Assembly: GCA_004295085.1 (NCBI GenBank)
Contig: SHNF01000014.1
Location: forward strand, 62,001-126,000
Direction of reading: 5' to 3'
DNA length: 64,000 nt
Origin: Planctomycetota bacterium
Lineage (GTDB): Bacteria; Planctomycetota; UBA1135
In this document: piece by piece, positions 56,761 through 64,000 of the stretch
Numbering within the stretch: position 1 is the first letter of the stretch
How the letters are laid out: every line of letters begins with the position of its first letter
Position numbers and translations under genes: made by a program
The notes under the pieces: generated by a model
What the model saw: the letters and a program-made list of their open reading frames with translations, nothing else
Told to the model about the DNA's origin: nothing
Databases searched by the model: none

Positions 56761-57432
56761 ATGCAGCCGGCGCCGGTCCTGGATCCCGTGGAAGCGCGCG
56801 TGCTGGGCGTCCTGGTCGAGAAGGCGCTGACCACGCCCGACCAGTACCCGCTGTCGTTGCACGCGCTGGCGGCCGGCTGCAACCAGAAGTCGAACCGGCA
56901 TCCGGTGCTGGACCTGCCCGAGCCCGAGGTGGCGGACGCGGTCGAGCGCCTGCGCGTCAAGCGCCTGGCGCTGGTGGTCCACACCGCCGGCGGGCGCGTG
57001 GAGCGCTTCGGGCAGCAGGCCATGGAGACGCTCGGCATCCACAAGGCCGAGCTGGCGGTGCTGGCGGAGCTGCTGCTGCGCGGCCCCCAGCAACCCGGCG
57101 AGCTGCGCGGGCGCGCCGAGCGCATGCACCCGCTGGCGACCCTGGAGGAGCTGTCCGCCGTGCTCGACTCTCTGAGCGGCAAGGGCTATGCGCGCCGCCT
57201 GGCCCCGGAGCCCGGCGCGCGCGCGCCGCGCTATGCGCACGCCTTCGGCGCAGCCGCCGACGCCGATGCCGCAGCCCCGGCGCCGCCGGCCGGAGCTACG
57301 GCGGCGGAGGGCGCCGGGGCCGAGCTGGAGCAGCGCGTGGCGGCCCTGGAGCAGGAGATCGCACGCCTCGCCCGCCACGTCGTCGAGCTGGCGGCTCGCG
57401 TCGAATCCGGCAGCGGCCCGCGGGCAGGGTGA
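56761..57432 (+). CDS. YceH (DUF480) family protein
   Basis: A 223-residue cytosolic protein. LDPVEARVLGVLVEKALTTP, then PLSLHALAAGCNQKSNRHPV, is the unmistakable DUF480/YceH winged-helix pair, followed by a second winged helix (LLLRGPQQPGELRGRAERM). An Ala-rich spacer and a C-terminal coiled coil (LEQRVAALEQEIARLARHVV) end the protein. The molecular role is unknown. It starts seven bases after the propeller gene. Confidence 0.93.
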   Translation: MQPAPVLDPVEARVLGVLVEKALTTPDQYPLSLHALAAGCNQKSNRHPVLDLPEPEVADAVERLRVKRLALVVHTAGGRVERFGQQAMETLGIHKAELAVLAELLLRGPQQPGELRGRAERMHPLATLEELSAVLDSLSGKGYARRLAPEPGARAPRYAHAFGAAADADAAAPAPPAGATAAEGAGAELEQRVAALEQEIARLARHVVELAARVESGSGPRAG

Positions 57433-57470
57433 CGCGCGGCCTGGTTGCCCCCCTTGCTAGGCTGGGGGAG

Positions 57471-57788
57471 ATGCCGGTGATCACGGAGACCGCGCCCGCG
57501 GTGCGATCGGAGGCCGTGCTGGCGCCGCGCTGGCACGTAATCCTGCTCAACGACGAGGAGCACACCTTCACCTACGTCGTGGAGATGCTGGGCGCGGTGT
57601 TCGGCCACTCCGCCGCCGCGGCCTGGGAGATGGCCCTGGCGGCCCACAGCTGCGGCCGGGCGGTCGTCTACACCGGCCCGCGGGAGACCGCCGAGTTCAA
57701 GCAGCAGCGGGTGCACGCCTACGGGCCCGACTGGCGCATGCGGCGCAGCGCCGGCTCCTGCACAGCGCTGCTGCGGCCCGCGGACTGA
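57471..57788 (+). CDS. clpS: ClpS-type Clp protease adaptor, copy 1
   Basis: A 105-residue adaptor that delivers N-degron substrates to ClpAP or ClpCP. RWHVILLNDEEHTFTYVVEM (residues about 20-39) gives the NDD-like binding loop, and MALAAHSCGRAVVYTG keeps the His of the canonical N-degron pocket. ATG 57471 follows GGGGGAG and a TAGGCT box. No clpA or clpC gene is in the window. Its paralogue is at 60052. Confidence 0.88.
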   Translation: MPVITETAPAVRSEAVLAPRWHVILLNDEEHTFTYVVEMLGAVFGHSAAAAWEMALAAHSCGRAVVYTGPRETAEFKQQRVHAYGPDWRMRRSAGSCTALLRPAD

Positions 57789-57789
57789 T

Positions 57790-59001
57790 TCAGGGCGGCG
57801 CGCCGCGGCGCGGCGGCAGCACGGCGCCCGCGAGCAGCAGGCCGGCAACGATGGAGATGGCCACCATCGTCATCGCGAAGGCGGTTTCGATCCCGGCGAG
57901 GGTCTCCCGCTGCAGCAAGGCGGACAGGCTGCGGAAGCCGAGGCTGCCTGGCACCAGGATCACCATGCCCGGCACCAGGGGCACCGAGCTCGGCCGGCGC
58001 AGCCAGCGCTCGTAGGCGTTGCTGCCGAGGCCGAGGAAGAACGCGCCCATGCACGCCCCCAGCTCGGGACTGAGCCAGCGCGCGCCCAGGCGCGCGCCGA
58101 GCAAGGCCAGGAAGCAGGCGGCGAGGATCCAGCCCAAGGCGCGCGCCGGAGCCCGGAACAGCACCATGAGCGCCGGCACGGTCAGCAGCAGCGCGAAGGG
58201 ACGGGCCCATGCCGGCAGGGGATGAGCCGGCTCGTGCAGCAGCGGCTCCAGCCCCGACGTGAGCTGCTGGGCCACGGCCACGCCGAAGATGATCTCCAGG
58301 AACACCACCGCGGCGCCGGTGAGGCGTGCCGTGCCCGAGGACAGGTGACGCATGGCGATCTCGTTGAGCGCGACCGTGAGCGTCAGCCCCGGAACGAGCA
58401 CGATCAGGCCGGCCAGCGTGGCCATGCCGGCGCTGACCGGGAAATGGTGCGCGATCAGCGCCGCGGCGGCCGCCGCCACGAACGCGGCCAGGAGCTCGTA
58501 CACCCGCGCGACCGCCGGCAGGGGCGCCGTGGCGCGGCTGAGCGTCCCCAGCGCCGTGCCCACGGCGCCGGCCGCCGCGCCTTCGGCCAGGCCGCCGCCG
58601 AGCAGCAGGGCCGCGCTGCCGGAGGCCAGTCCGTAGGCGGCCACCTCCTCCAGCGGGCCGTAGCGCGGCGCGCTCGCGAGCAGCTCCTGCGCGCGCGCCC
58701 AGCCCGCGTCCACGCCCAGGCGTGCGGCGATCACGTCTTCGACCAGCGCGTCGAGAGCGCTGAGCTTCTCCAGGTCCACGGCCCCGGGCTCCACACGGAT
58801 GAGGCTGGTGCGCTGCTCCTCCGGAGGGCCGAATGCGGCGTACAGCGAGGTCGGCGTCGCGAAGAAGCGCGCCGTCAGTCCCAGGCGTGCGGCTGCCGCG
58901 CTCAGGGCCTCCTCGATCCGGTGCGACGGCGCGCCGAAGCGGTGCAGTCCCTCTCCGAGCAGGAGGAGGAAACGGATTGCTTGCTGCGGCTCAGCGCTCA
59001 T
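57790..59001 (-). CDS. Threonine/serine exporter, ThrE type (full length)
   Basis: A 403-residue inner-membrane protein. The N-terminal cytosolic part (LLLLGEGLHRFGAPSHRIEE and RFFATPTSLYAAFGPPEEQR) is the ThrE/DUF1212 domain, which precedes about ten membrane helices ending with the second ThrE module (GACMGAFFLGLGSNAYERWL and PLVPGMVILVPGSLGFRSL). The two halves, split in many bacteria, are fused here. It should export Thr/Ser or other small solutes using the proton gradient. ATG 59001 follows a CATAAT box. Confidence 0.88.
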   Translation of the reverse strand: MSAEPQQAIRFLLLLGEGLHRFGAPSHRIEEALSAAAARLGLTARFFATPTSLYAAFGPPEEQRTSLIRVEPGAVDLEKLSALDALVEDVIAARLGVDAGWARAQELLASAPRYGPLEEVAAYGLASGSAALLLGGGLAEGAAAGAVGTALGTLSRATAPLPAVARVYELLAAFVAAAAAALIAHHFPVSAGMATLAGLIVLVPGLTLTVALNEIAMRHLSSGTARLTGAAVVFLEIIFGVAVAQQLTSGLEPLLHEPAHPLPAWARPFALLLTVPALMVLFRAPARALGWILAACFLALLGARLGARWLSPELGACMGAFFLGLGSNAYERWLRRPSSVPLVPGMVILVPGSLGFRSLSALLQRETLAGIETAFAMTMVAISIVAGLLLAGAVLPPRRGAPP

Positions 59002-59073
59002 GTCCGGTGGTGTCCGATTATGGGCGAGCGGTGGCAGCGACAGCAGCGCCAGGGGCGGCAGTGCTTCCGGCAT

Positions 59074-59079
59074 TACAAT
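59074..59079 (+). promoter_or_regulatory. -10 box TACAAT before the heme-motif secreted protein
   Basis: TACAAT stands 43 bases before ATG 59123 in the divergent region shared with the exporter gene. Confidence 0.35.
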
Positions 59080-59122
59080 CCGCTGCCCAACGCCGGACCC
59101 TTCGAAACCCCTCGCACCTCCC

Positions 59123-60055
59123 ATGGCCCGTTCCCGCCTTTTCCTTGTGCTCGCCGTCGGCCTGGCCCTGGCTGCGGCACTGCTCGCCGCCCCCACGGCA
59201 TTCGCGGCACGTCCGCTCGCCTCCGGTCCGCCGGACGGCATGGCCGCCGACGCTCCGTACTTCTTCAACTGCACCGCCTGCCACGACCAGTACGCGCTGA
59301 ACTCCGGCGACGGCTCGCTGCAGATCGAGGGCGTGCCGCTGCGTTACACGCCCGGTGCCGCATACAGCCTCACCGTGCGCCTGCAGGACGCCGGCCAGCA
59401 GCGCTGGGGCTTCGAGCTGGCGGCCGTGGCCGACAAGAGCCACAACCCGGGGACCTTCACCATCACCGACCCGCTGCACACGCAGCTCTCCAACTCGGGC
59501 TTCGGTGATTACGTCAAGCACACCGAGGCCGGCACCTACGCGGGCACCGCCGGCGGCCCGGTGAGCTGGTCTTTCGAGTGGACCGCGCCTCCGGCCGGTG
59601 CCGGCACGGTGCGCTTCTACGCCGCCGGCAACGCCGCGGACGGCAACACAAGCTTTTTCGGCGACTACGTGTACTCGGCCGCCGTTGCCGCGCAGGAGGA
59701 CACGGTGGCAGCCCCGGATCTGAGCTTGACCTTGCAGCCGGAGTCCACCTCCGTGCAGCGCGCCACCAGCTGGAGGGTGGCGGCGCGCGCGCGCAACCAC
59801 GGCGCGAGCCCGCAGCCGGCGTACCTGGTGTCCCGCGTCCGGCTTTCCGGCGGCGGCTACTACCCGTCCAGCGGCTCGCTGCTGCCTCCCGTCCCGATGG
59901 ACACGACGCCGGGGGACCAGGTGGATCGCTCGCTGCCCCATGCGATCCCCTCCGGAGCGCCGCTCCTGGACGCCACCTACGAGGCCTACCTCGTCACGCT
60001 CAGCCCGCTCACCATCCTCGCCTCCGACGACTTCCGCTTCAGCATCGTGCCTTGA
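59123..60055 (+). CDS. Secreted choice-of-anchor-V-like protein with CxxCH
   Basis: A 310-residue exported protein with signal peptide (FLVLAVGLALAAALLAAPTAFA). The mature N terminus has FFNCTACHDQYALNSGDG, a single heme-c attachment motif. A beta-sandwich follows (YTPGAAYSLTVRLQDAGQQ, RWGFELAAV, GTFTITDP), matching the choice-of-anchor V or Reeler-like pattern. The C-terminal part is a second beta domain. Likely a surface or periplasmic heme protein. Its stop overlaps the TTG start of the second ClpS gene. Confidence 0.75.
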   Translation: MARSRLFLVLAVGLALAAALLAAPTAFAARPLASGPPDGMAADAPYFFNCTACHDQYALNSGDGSLQIEGVPLRYTPGAAYSLTVRLQDAGQQRWGFELAAVADKSHNPGTFTITDPLHTQLSNSGFGDYVKHTEAGTYAGTAGGPVSWSFEWTAPPAGAGTVRFYAAGNAADGNTSFFGDYVYSAAVAAQEDTVAAPDLSLTLQPESTSVQRATSWRVAARARNHGASPQPAYLVSRVRLSGGGYYPSSGSLLPPVPMDTTPGDQVDRSLPHAIPSGAPLLDATYEAYLVTLSPLTILASDDFRFSIVP

Positions 60056-60378
60056 CCCGCCAGCCTGCGCCGCTGCTCCGTCCCGGGGCGGAGACGCACG
60101 TGCGTCTCGCGCCGCAGTGGCACGTGGTCCTGCTCGACGACGACGATCACACCTACGAGTACGTGATCGAGATGCTCGGGCGCCTGTTCGGCCATGCGCA
60201 GGCCACGGCCTGGCGCATGGCGCGGGAGGTGGACACCGCCGGGCGAGTGATCGTGTACACATCCCACCGCGAGCGCGCCGAGCTCAAGCAGGAGCAGATC
60301 CACGGTTACGGCGCCGATCCGCGCATCCCGCGCTGCCGCGGCAGCATGAGCGCGGCGCTGGAGCCGGCGCCGGGCTGA
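60052..60378 (+). CDS. ClpS-like adaptor, copy 2 (pocket His replaced)
   Basis: A 108-residue paralogue of the adaptor at 57471. PQWHVVLLDDDDHTYEYVIE and EMLGRLFGHAQATAWRMA align closely, but the block carrying the pocket His in copy 1 (AAHSCGRA) reads EVDTAGRV, so His is replaced by Asp. This variant, with AELKQEQIHGYGADPRIPRC, resembles a form I associate with Planctomycetota. The start is probably TTG 60052, sharing TTGA with the previous stop; GTG 60100 is an alternative. Binding specificity should differ from copy 1. Confidence 0.82.
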   Translation: MTRQPAPLLRPGAETHVRLAPQWHVVLLDDDDHTYEYVIEMLGRLFGHAQATAWRMAREVDTAGRVIVYTSHRERAELKQEQIHGYGADPRIPRCRGSMSAALEPAPG

Positions 60379-60386
60379 CGCCTTGT

Positions 60387-61064
60387 TCACGCAGGGCCGG
60401 GCTGGCGCGTCCAGCCGCCGTAGCAGCGCAGGAACGCCAGGTACTCCGGCACGATCCAGCGCGCGCGGCCGTGGCTGCGAAACTCGTGCTCTGGAAAGGT
60501 TGTGGTGATCGCGACCGCGTGCATTCCGGCCGCCACCGCGGCCTCGACGCCGAGCAAGGCGTCTTCGAAGGCCAGGCAGGTGCGCGGGTCCACGTGCAGG
60601 CGGCGCGACGCTTCCAGGAACACGTCCGGGTGCGGCTTGCCGCGCGGCACCTGCTCCGAGCGCACGATCACCGGGAAGCGCTCGAGCAGGCCCAGCTCGC
60701 CCAGCGTGTGGGGCACGTTGGCCTCCGGCGCCGAGGTGGCGATGCCGCAGGGGATACGGTCGCGCTCGAGGAGCGCCAGGAAGCCGGTCAGGCCGGGCAG
60801 GGGACGGAGCTTGCCGGGGGACAGCTCGCGGTACAGCGTTTCCTTCTCGTCGGCGTAGCGGCGCAGTTCGTCCTCCGGCAGCGGTCGTCCGAACAGGATC
60901 GGGAAGATGTCGCGGTTGCGCTGCCCATCCAGGCGCCGGCGCAGCTGCGCCGTGATGGGGGGCAGCCCGTGGCGGCGCGCGAAGCGGTCGAAGGCCTCCT
61001 GGTGCAGCGGCATGTTGTCCACCAGGGTTCCGTCCAGGTCGAAGACGACGGCGCGCGGATGCAT
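60387..61064 (-). CDS. HAD-superfamily phosphatase/phosphoglucomutase-like
   Basis: A 225-residue cytosolic hydrolase of the beta-phosphoglucomutase/phosphatase group. Motif I is VVFDLDGTLVDNMPLHQEAF, motif II is GIATSAPEAN, the motif III Lys is in PRGKPHPDVF, and motif IV is CLAFEDALLGVEAA. The alpha-helical cap lies between motifs I and II. Substrate unknown; the cap type suits small sugar phosphates. It is divergent from the polyferredoxin gene. Confidence 0.9.
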   Translation of the reverse strand: MHPRAVVFDLDGTLVDNMPLHQEAFDRFARRHGLPPITAQLRRRLDGQRNRDIFPILFGRPLPEDELRRYADEKETLYRELSPGKLRPLPGLTGFLALLERDRIPCGIATSAPEANVPHTLGELGLLERFPVIVRSEQVPRGKPHPDVFLEASRRLHVDPRTCLAFEDALLGVEAAVAAGMHAVAITTTFPEHEFRSHGRARWIVPEYLAFLRCYGGWTRQPGPA

Positions 61065-61070
61065 GAGCGT

Positions 61071-61076
61071 TAGGCT
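61071..61076 (+). promoter_or_regulatory. -10 box TAGGCT of the polyferredoxin gene
   Basis: TAGGCT lies eight bases before GTG 61085 with no ribosome-binding site. Confidence 0.45.
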
Positions 61077-61084
61077 GATTCTCG

Positions 61085-62728
61085 GTGCCGCCGCCCGCTC
61101 CTGCCATCCCGCTGCCCGTGCTCCAGGGCCAGGTGGACCCGTGCCGGCCGCAGCGCCGCTCGCGCATGGGGCGCCGGCGCGCGCTGGTGCTGCTGGGCGT
61201 GCACGCCCTGGCGGCGGTGCACGTGGCGCACTGGCTGAGCGCCGGGCGCAGCCTGACGCCGCTGGAGCCCAGCGAGGCCATGGAGTTCTGCAAGCACGGG
61301 CTGGTGAACGCCGGCGCCCTGTTCTTCGGCCTGACCATCCTCAGCACGTCGCTGCTCGGGCGCTGGTTCTGCGGCTGGGCCTGCCACCTGGTCGCCCTGC
61401 AGGACTTGTGCCGCTGGCTGATGCTGCGCGCCGGCATCACGCCGCGTCCGCTGCGCTCGCGCCTGCTGCGCTGGGTGCCGGCGCTGGCTTTCGGCTACAT
61501 GTTCCTGTGGCCGCTGGCCTACCGCGCCGTGCGCGGGGACAGCCTGGCGCCGCAGGCGCTGGAGCTGTCCACGCCGGGTTTCTGGGCCAGTTTCCCGGGT
61601 GTGGCCGTGGCGCTGCTGACCTTCGCCGTGTGCGGTTTCGCCGCCGTGTACTTCCTCGGCGCCAAGGGTTTCTGCACTTACGCCTGCCCGTACGGCGCCG
61701 CCTTCGGCGCGGTGGACCGGCTGGCGCCGGGGCGCATCCGCGTCACCGACGCGTGCCAGGGCTGCGGTCGCTGCACCGCGGTGTGCAGCTCCAACGTGGT
61801 GGTGCACGAGGAGGTGCGCCACTATGGGATGGTGGTGGACCCCGGCTGCATGAAGTGCCTGGACTGCGTGCACTCCTGCCCGACCAACGCCCTGTACTTC
61901 GGCTTCGGCGCGCCGGCCCTGGGCGCGCGCGGCCGCGACGCATCCGGGGTGCGGCGGCCGTCGTGGCTGCCGTGGACCGAGGATGTGGGACTGGCGCTGC
62001 TGTTTGCGCTGGCCTTCTGGAGCTTCCATGGCCTGAACGGGCAGGTGCCCTTCCTGCTGGCGCTGGGCTGGGCGGCGGTGCTCGCGTTCCTGGCGCTTGT
62101 CGCCGCGCGCCTCCTGTACGCCGCGGACGTGAAGCTGCTGCGCTGGCGCCTGAAGCAGCACGGCCGGCTGCAGCGGGCCGGCCTGGCCTTTGCCGGGGTG
62201 TTCGTGCTGCTGGAGGGCGTGTGGGCCCACAGCGCCCTGGTGCAATACCATGGCGCGCGCCGCGAGCAGGCGCTGCGGCGCGGCGCCTGGGCGGAGGCGG
62301 AGCGCCACGGCGCCTTCGTGGAGCGCTGGTCGCTGCTGCCCGATCCGTCCAACGGCTTCGACCTGGCCTACGCTGCGCTACGCAGCGGCCGCCCGCAGGA
62401 GTTCGAGTCGCGCATGCGCGCCCTGCTGGCCGGCGATCCGCGGCGCTTCCTGCTGCGCTACGAGTACGGCAACTTCCTGGCCCGATCCGGCCGCGCCGCA
62501 GAGGCCAATTCTCAGTACCAGTCCGCGCTCGAGGCCGTGGCGCGCGAGCGCGTGCCGGCGCCGGCACGGGTCGAGCTGCACGTCGCCTACGGCCTTACCC
62601 TGGCCGCGTCCGGACGCTACGCTGATGCCGAGGTCCAGGGCGGGCTCGCCCTGATCCTTGCTCCCGGCGATCCGCTGGCCTTGCAGCTGCTGCAGGATCT
62701 CCGTAACCGCGCGCCGGAGCAGGATTAG
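61085..62728 (+). CDS. Membrane polyferredoxin (NapH/CcoG-like) with C-terminal TPR domain
   Basis: A 547-residue protein. An N-terminal membrane part has four or five helices, with the conserved Cys pairs RWFCGWACHLVALQD and GFCTYACPYGAAFG. Two 4Fe-4S clusters follow: CQGCGRCTAVC and CMKCLDCVHSCP. Two more helices (LLFALAFWSFHGL, then FLLALGWAAVLAFLALVAAR) precede a TPR-like tail (about 400-547; RRGAWAEAERHGAFVERW, GNFLARSGRAAEANSQYQSA). NapH and CcoG relatives lack the TPR part. Likely an electron-transfer or metal-handling membrane complex. GTG 61085 fits the adjacent TAGGCT box. Confidence 0.82.
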   Translation: MPPPAPAIPLPVLQGQVDPCRPQRRSRMGRRRALVLLGVHALAAVHVAHWLSAGRSLTPLEPSEAMEFCKHGLVNAGALFFGLTILSTSLLGRWFCGWACHLVALQDLCRWLMLRAGITPRPLRSRLLRWVPALAFGYMFLWPLAYRAVRGDSLAPQALELSTPGFWASFPGVAVALLTFAVCGFAAVYFLGAKGFCTYACPYGAAFGAVDRLAPGRIRVTDACQGCGRCTAVCSSNVVVHEEVRHYGMVVDPGCMKCLDCVHSCPTNALYFGFGAPALGARGRDASGVRRPSWLPWTEDVGLALLFALAFWSFHGLNGQVPFLLALGWAAVLAFLALVAARLLYAADVKLLRWRLKQHGRLQRAGLAFAGVFVLLEGVWAHSALVQYHGARREQALRRGAWAEAERHGAFVERWSLLPDPSNGFDLAYAALRSGRPQEFESRMRALLAGDPRRFLLRYEYGNFLARSGRAAEANSQYQSALEAVARERVPAPARVELHVAYGLTLAASGRYADAEVQGGLALILAPGDPLALQLLQDLRNRAPEQD

Positions 62729-62749
62729 CGCCTCGGAACCAAGGGAACC

Positions 62750-63946
62750 ATGAACCAACGCCTGACCTTCGTCCTGTTCGCGCTGGCCGTGACGCCGGTG
62801 GGAGTGCTCGCGGCTACCTCGTGGAACCACGGTGGAGGCGCGGGGCCGGCGATCGGCGCGGACGTGAAGGTGAGCGCCCTTCCCGACCTGCATCGCTGGG
62901 GCCGGGTGGGCACGGTGTCCTCCTTCAATCTCGGCACCACCGTCTGCAACATCGGCGACGAGATCATTCCGTGGGTCGCGAGCACCAATCATCACCCCGC
63001 GATCATCAACAACCTGTACCGGCTCAAGGACGGGCGCTTCGAGCAGGTCGGGATGGGCTGGGTGAAGCACGGCTTCTTCTCGACCAACTCGGACGGCTGC
63101 GGGACGTGCCAGGATCCGGGCTCCGGCAGCCTGCTCGGCCTCGGCTGCTCGGACACGTACTCGGCCATCCTCAACGGCGACCAGTCGCGCCTGGGCCCGC
63201 GCTCGGACGTCAACGCCTTCACCGGCGTGTTCCCGTATCCGCCCACCCTGAACAGCGGCACCGGGCGCCTGAGCGGCCGCGTGCAGATCCAGGACGGCGA
63301 TCTGGACCCGGGGCTCAATCCCGGAGCCAAGTACTTCTTCGAGGGCCATTACGTGGTGCTCGAGGACGCCCAGGACGGCAACGGCGACAACAACGCCTCC
63401 CACCGGCGCGTGCGGGTCACGGGCACCGCCCCCAACTGGACCCTGGACTTCGACGGCCAGCCGGTGCAGCAGCGGCCGGCGCTCGAGGCCTGGAGGGACA
63501 ACGATCCGTCGGTCGTGATCACGGAGCTGCGCGTGCCGGGCGAAGGCCGGTTTCTGCTCGGCTACAACGCGTACGACAACGGCGACGGCACCTGGAGCTA
63601 CGAGTACGCCCTGTACAACCAGAACTCCGACCGCTCGGCCCGCGGTTTCGCCGTGCCCGTCCCCTCCGGTGCCAGCGTCACCAGCCCGGGATTCCATGAT
63701 GTGGACTACCACAGCGGCGAGGTCTACGACGGCGCCGACTGGCAGTACAAACTGGCGCGCGGCCACGCCGCATGGTTCACGTCCGCGTACGCGGCGAATC
63801 CCGACGCCAACGCCCTGCGCTGGGGCACGATCTACAACTTCCGCGTCACCTGCGACCGCCCGCCCGGGCCCTCGGTGCTGCAGGTCGGCCTGTTCAAGCC
63901 CGGCACCCCCAAGAGGCTGACGGTGGCCGCGATCGGGCCGAATTGA
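62750..63946 (+). CDS. Large secreted protein, unknown
   Basis: A 398-residue exported protein with signal peptide (LTFVLFALAVTPVGVLA). The mature part is rich in Asn, Gly and aromatic residues. It contains GTTVCNIGDEIIPWVASTNH, HPAIINNLYRLKDGRFEQVG, a Cys cluster SDGCGTCQDPGSG, and GDGTWSYEYALYNQNSDRSA, the last typical of extracellular beta domains seen in Planctomycetota-like genomes. No anchor motif is evident at the C terminus. No enzymatic motif recognised. Confidence 0.75.
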   Translation: MNQRLTFVLFALAVTPVGVLAATSWNHGGGAGPAIGADVKVSALPDLHRWGRVGTVSSFNLGTTVCNIGDEIIPWVASTNHHPAIINNLYRLKDGRFEQVGMGWVKHGFFSTNSDGCGTCQDPGSGSLLGLGCSDTYSAILNGDQSRLGPRSDVNAFTGVFPYPPTLNSGTGRLSGRVQIQDGDLDPGLNPGAKYFFEGHYVVLEDAQDGNGDNNASHRRVRVTGTAPNWTLDFDGQPVQQRPALEAWRDNDPSVVITELRVPGEGRFLLGYNAYDNGDGTWSYEYALYNQNSDRSARGFAVPVPSGASVTSPGFHDVDYHSGEVYDGADWQYKLARGHAAWFTSAYAANPDANALRWGTIYNFRVTCDRPPGPSVLQVGLFKPGTPKRLTVAAIGPN

Positions 63947-63950
63947 GCCC

Positions 63951-64000
63951 ATGGCGGTCGAGATCCGGCTCAGCTACGAAGGCGGCCTGCGCTGCGCGGC
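63951..64000 (+). CDS. Start of an OsmC-like gene, 3' end outside window
   Basis: Only 16 codons are visible: MAVEIRLSYEGGLRCA. This resembles the opening strand of OsmC/Ohr-type peroxide-reducing proteins, but is too short for certainty. The ATG lies four bases after the previous stop. Confidence 0.4.
   Translation, partial: MAVEIRLSYEGGLRCA

Overview
This is a GC-rich bacterial chromosomal window with tightly packed genes and no insertion sequence, prophage, rRNA or CRISPR array. Lipoproteins, two RND pumps, a NodT-type outer-membrane factor and Lol-type permeases show a Gram-negative envelope. The phylum cannot be fixed by eye. The second ClpS-like protein (60052-60378, with a VDTAGRV block), the large secreted proteins and the Redoxin/cytochrome/Cu-monooxygenase fusion remind me of Planctomycetota; this is an inference only.

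Main result: two thioredoxin-fold genes are each interrupted by one in-frame TGA exactly where the first redox Cys belongs (UPGC at 35476-35478, UGWC at 53763-53765). Each TGA is followed by a SECIS-like hairpin. I read both as selenoproteins that ordinary gene calling would split.

Layout. 1-8050: an accessory stress block with DUF1772, MDR oxidoreductase, two DGPF/YCII proteins, DUF427, DUF1428, a lipoprotein hydrolase, DoxX, an MFS exporter, a VOC protein and an ECF42-type sigma factor. Three identical promoter-like elements, TGTCGA-N17-CGAC, precede both DGPF genes and the MFS gene, so they look like the regulon of the sigma factor. 8150-14563: a TetR regulator and an RND tripartite pump, each preceded by the same perfect palindrome TAGACGACTGGTCTA. 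14560-21240: GNAT, a gingipain-like C25 protease divergent from a secreted Cys-repeat protein, a small lipoprotein, ALDH, enoyl-CoA hydratase and a serine hydrolase.

21256-26115 (minus): tRNA-Ala(GGC), lysS and three Lol-type ABC genes, joined by short overlaps under one promoter. 26172-36288: leuS, an ORF6N protein, a UbiD decarboxylase, a second RND system and selenoprotein 1. 36430-42143: a small Cys-rich protein, LigD, DUF1328, an M28 peptidase with a PDZ domain, and a hotdog protein. 42224-46330 (minus): Redoxin-monooxygenase, an INSIG-like membrane protein, acylphosphatase, a small membrane protein, a micro-ORF and a membrane-anchored protein. 46452-48191: TPP riboswitch and thiC. 48176-49622: a second ORF6N protein and a VapBC-like pair, each with a palindromic control site. 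49772-53161: a MocR regulator divergent from a CTP-synthase-like amidotransferase and small proteins. 53196-57788: selenoprotein 2, a DUF4932 metalloprotease, a Tat-exported NHL protein, YceH and ClpS. 57790-64000: ThrE, a heme-motif secreted protein, a second ClpS, HAD, a polyferredoxin-TPR protein, a secreted protein and the start of an OsmC-like gene.

From about 16 kb onward many genes carry a TAnnnT box 5-12 bases before the start codon and no Shine-Dalgarno sequence, which points to widespread leaderless transcription.
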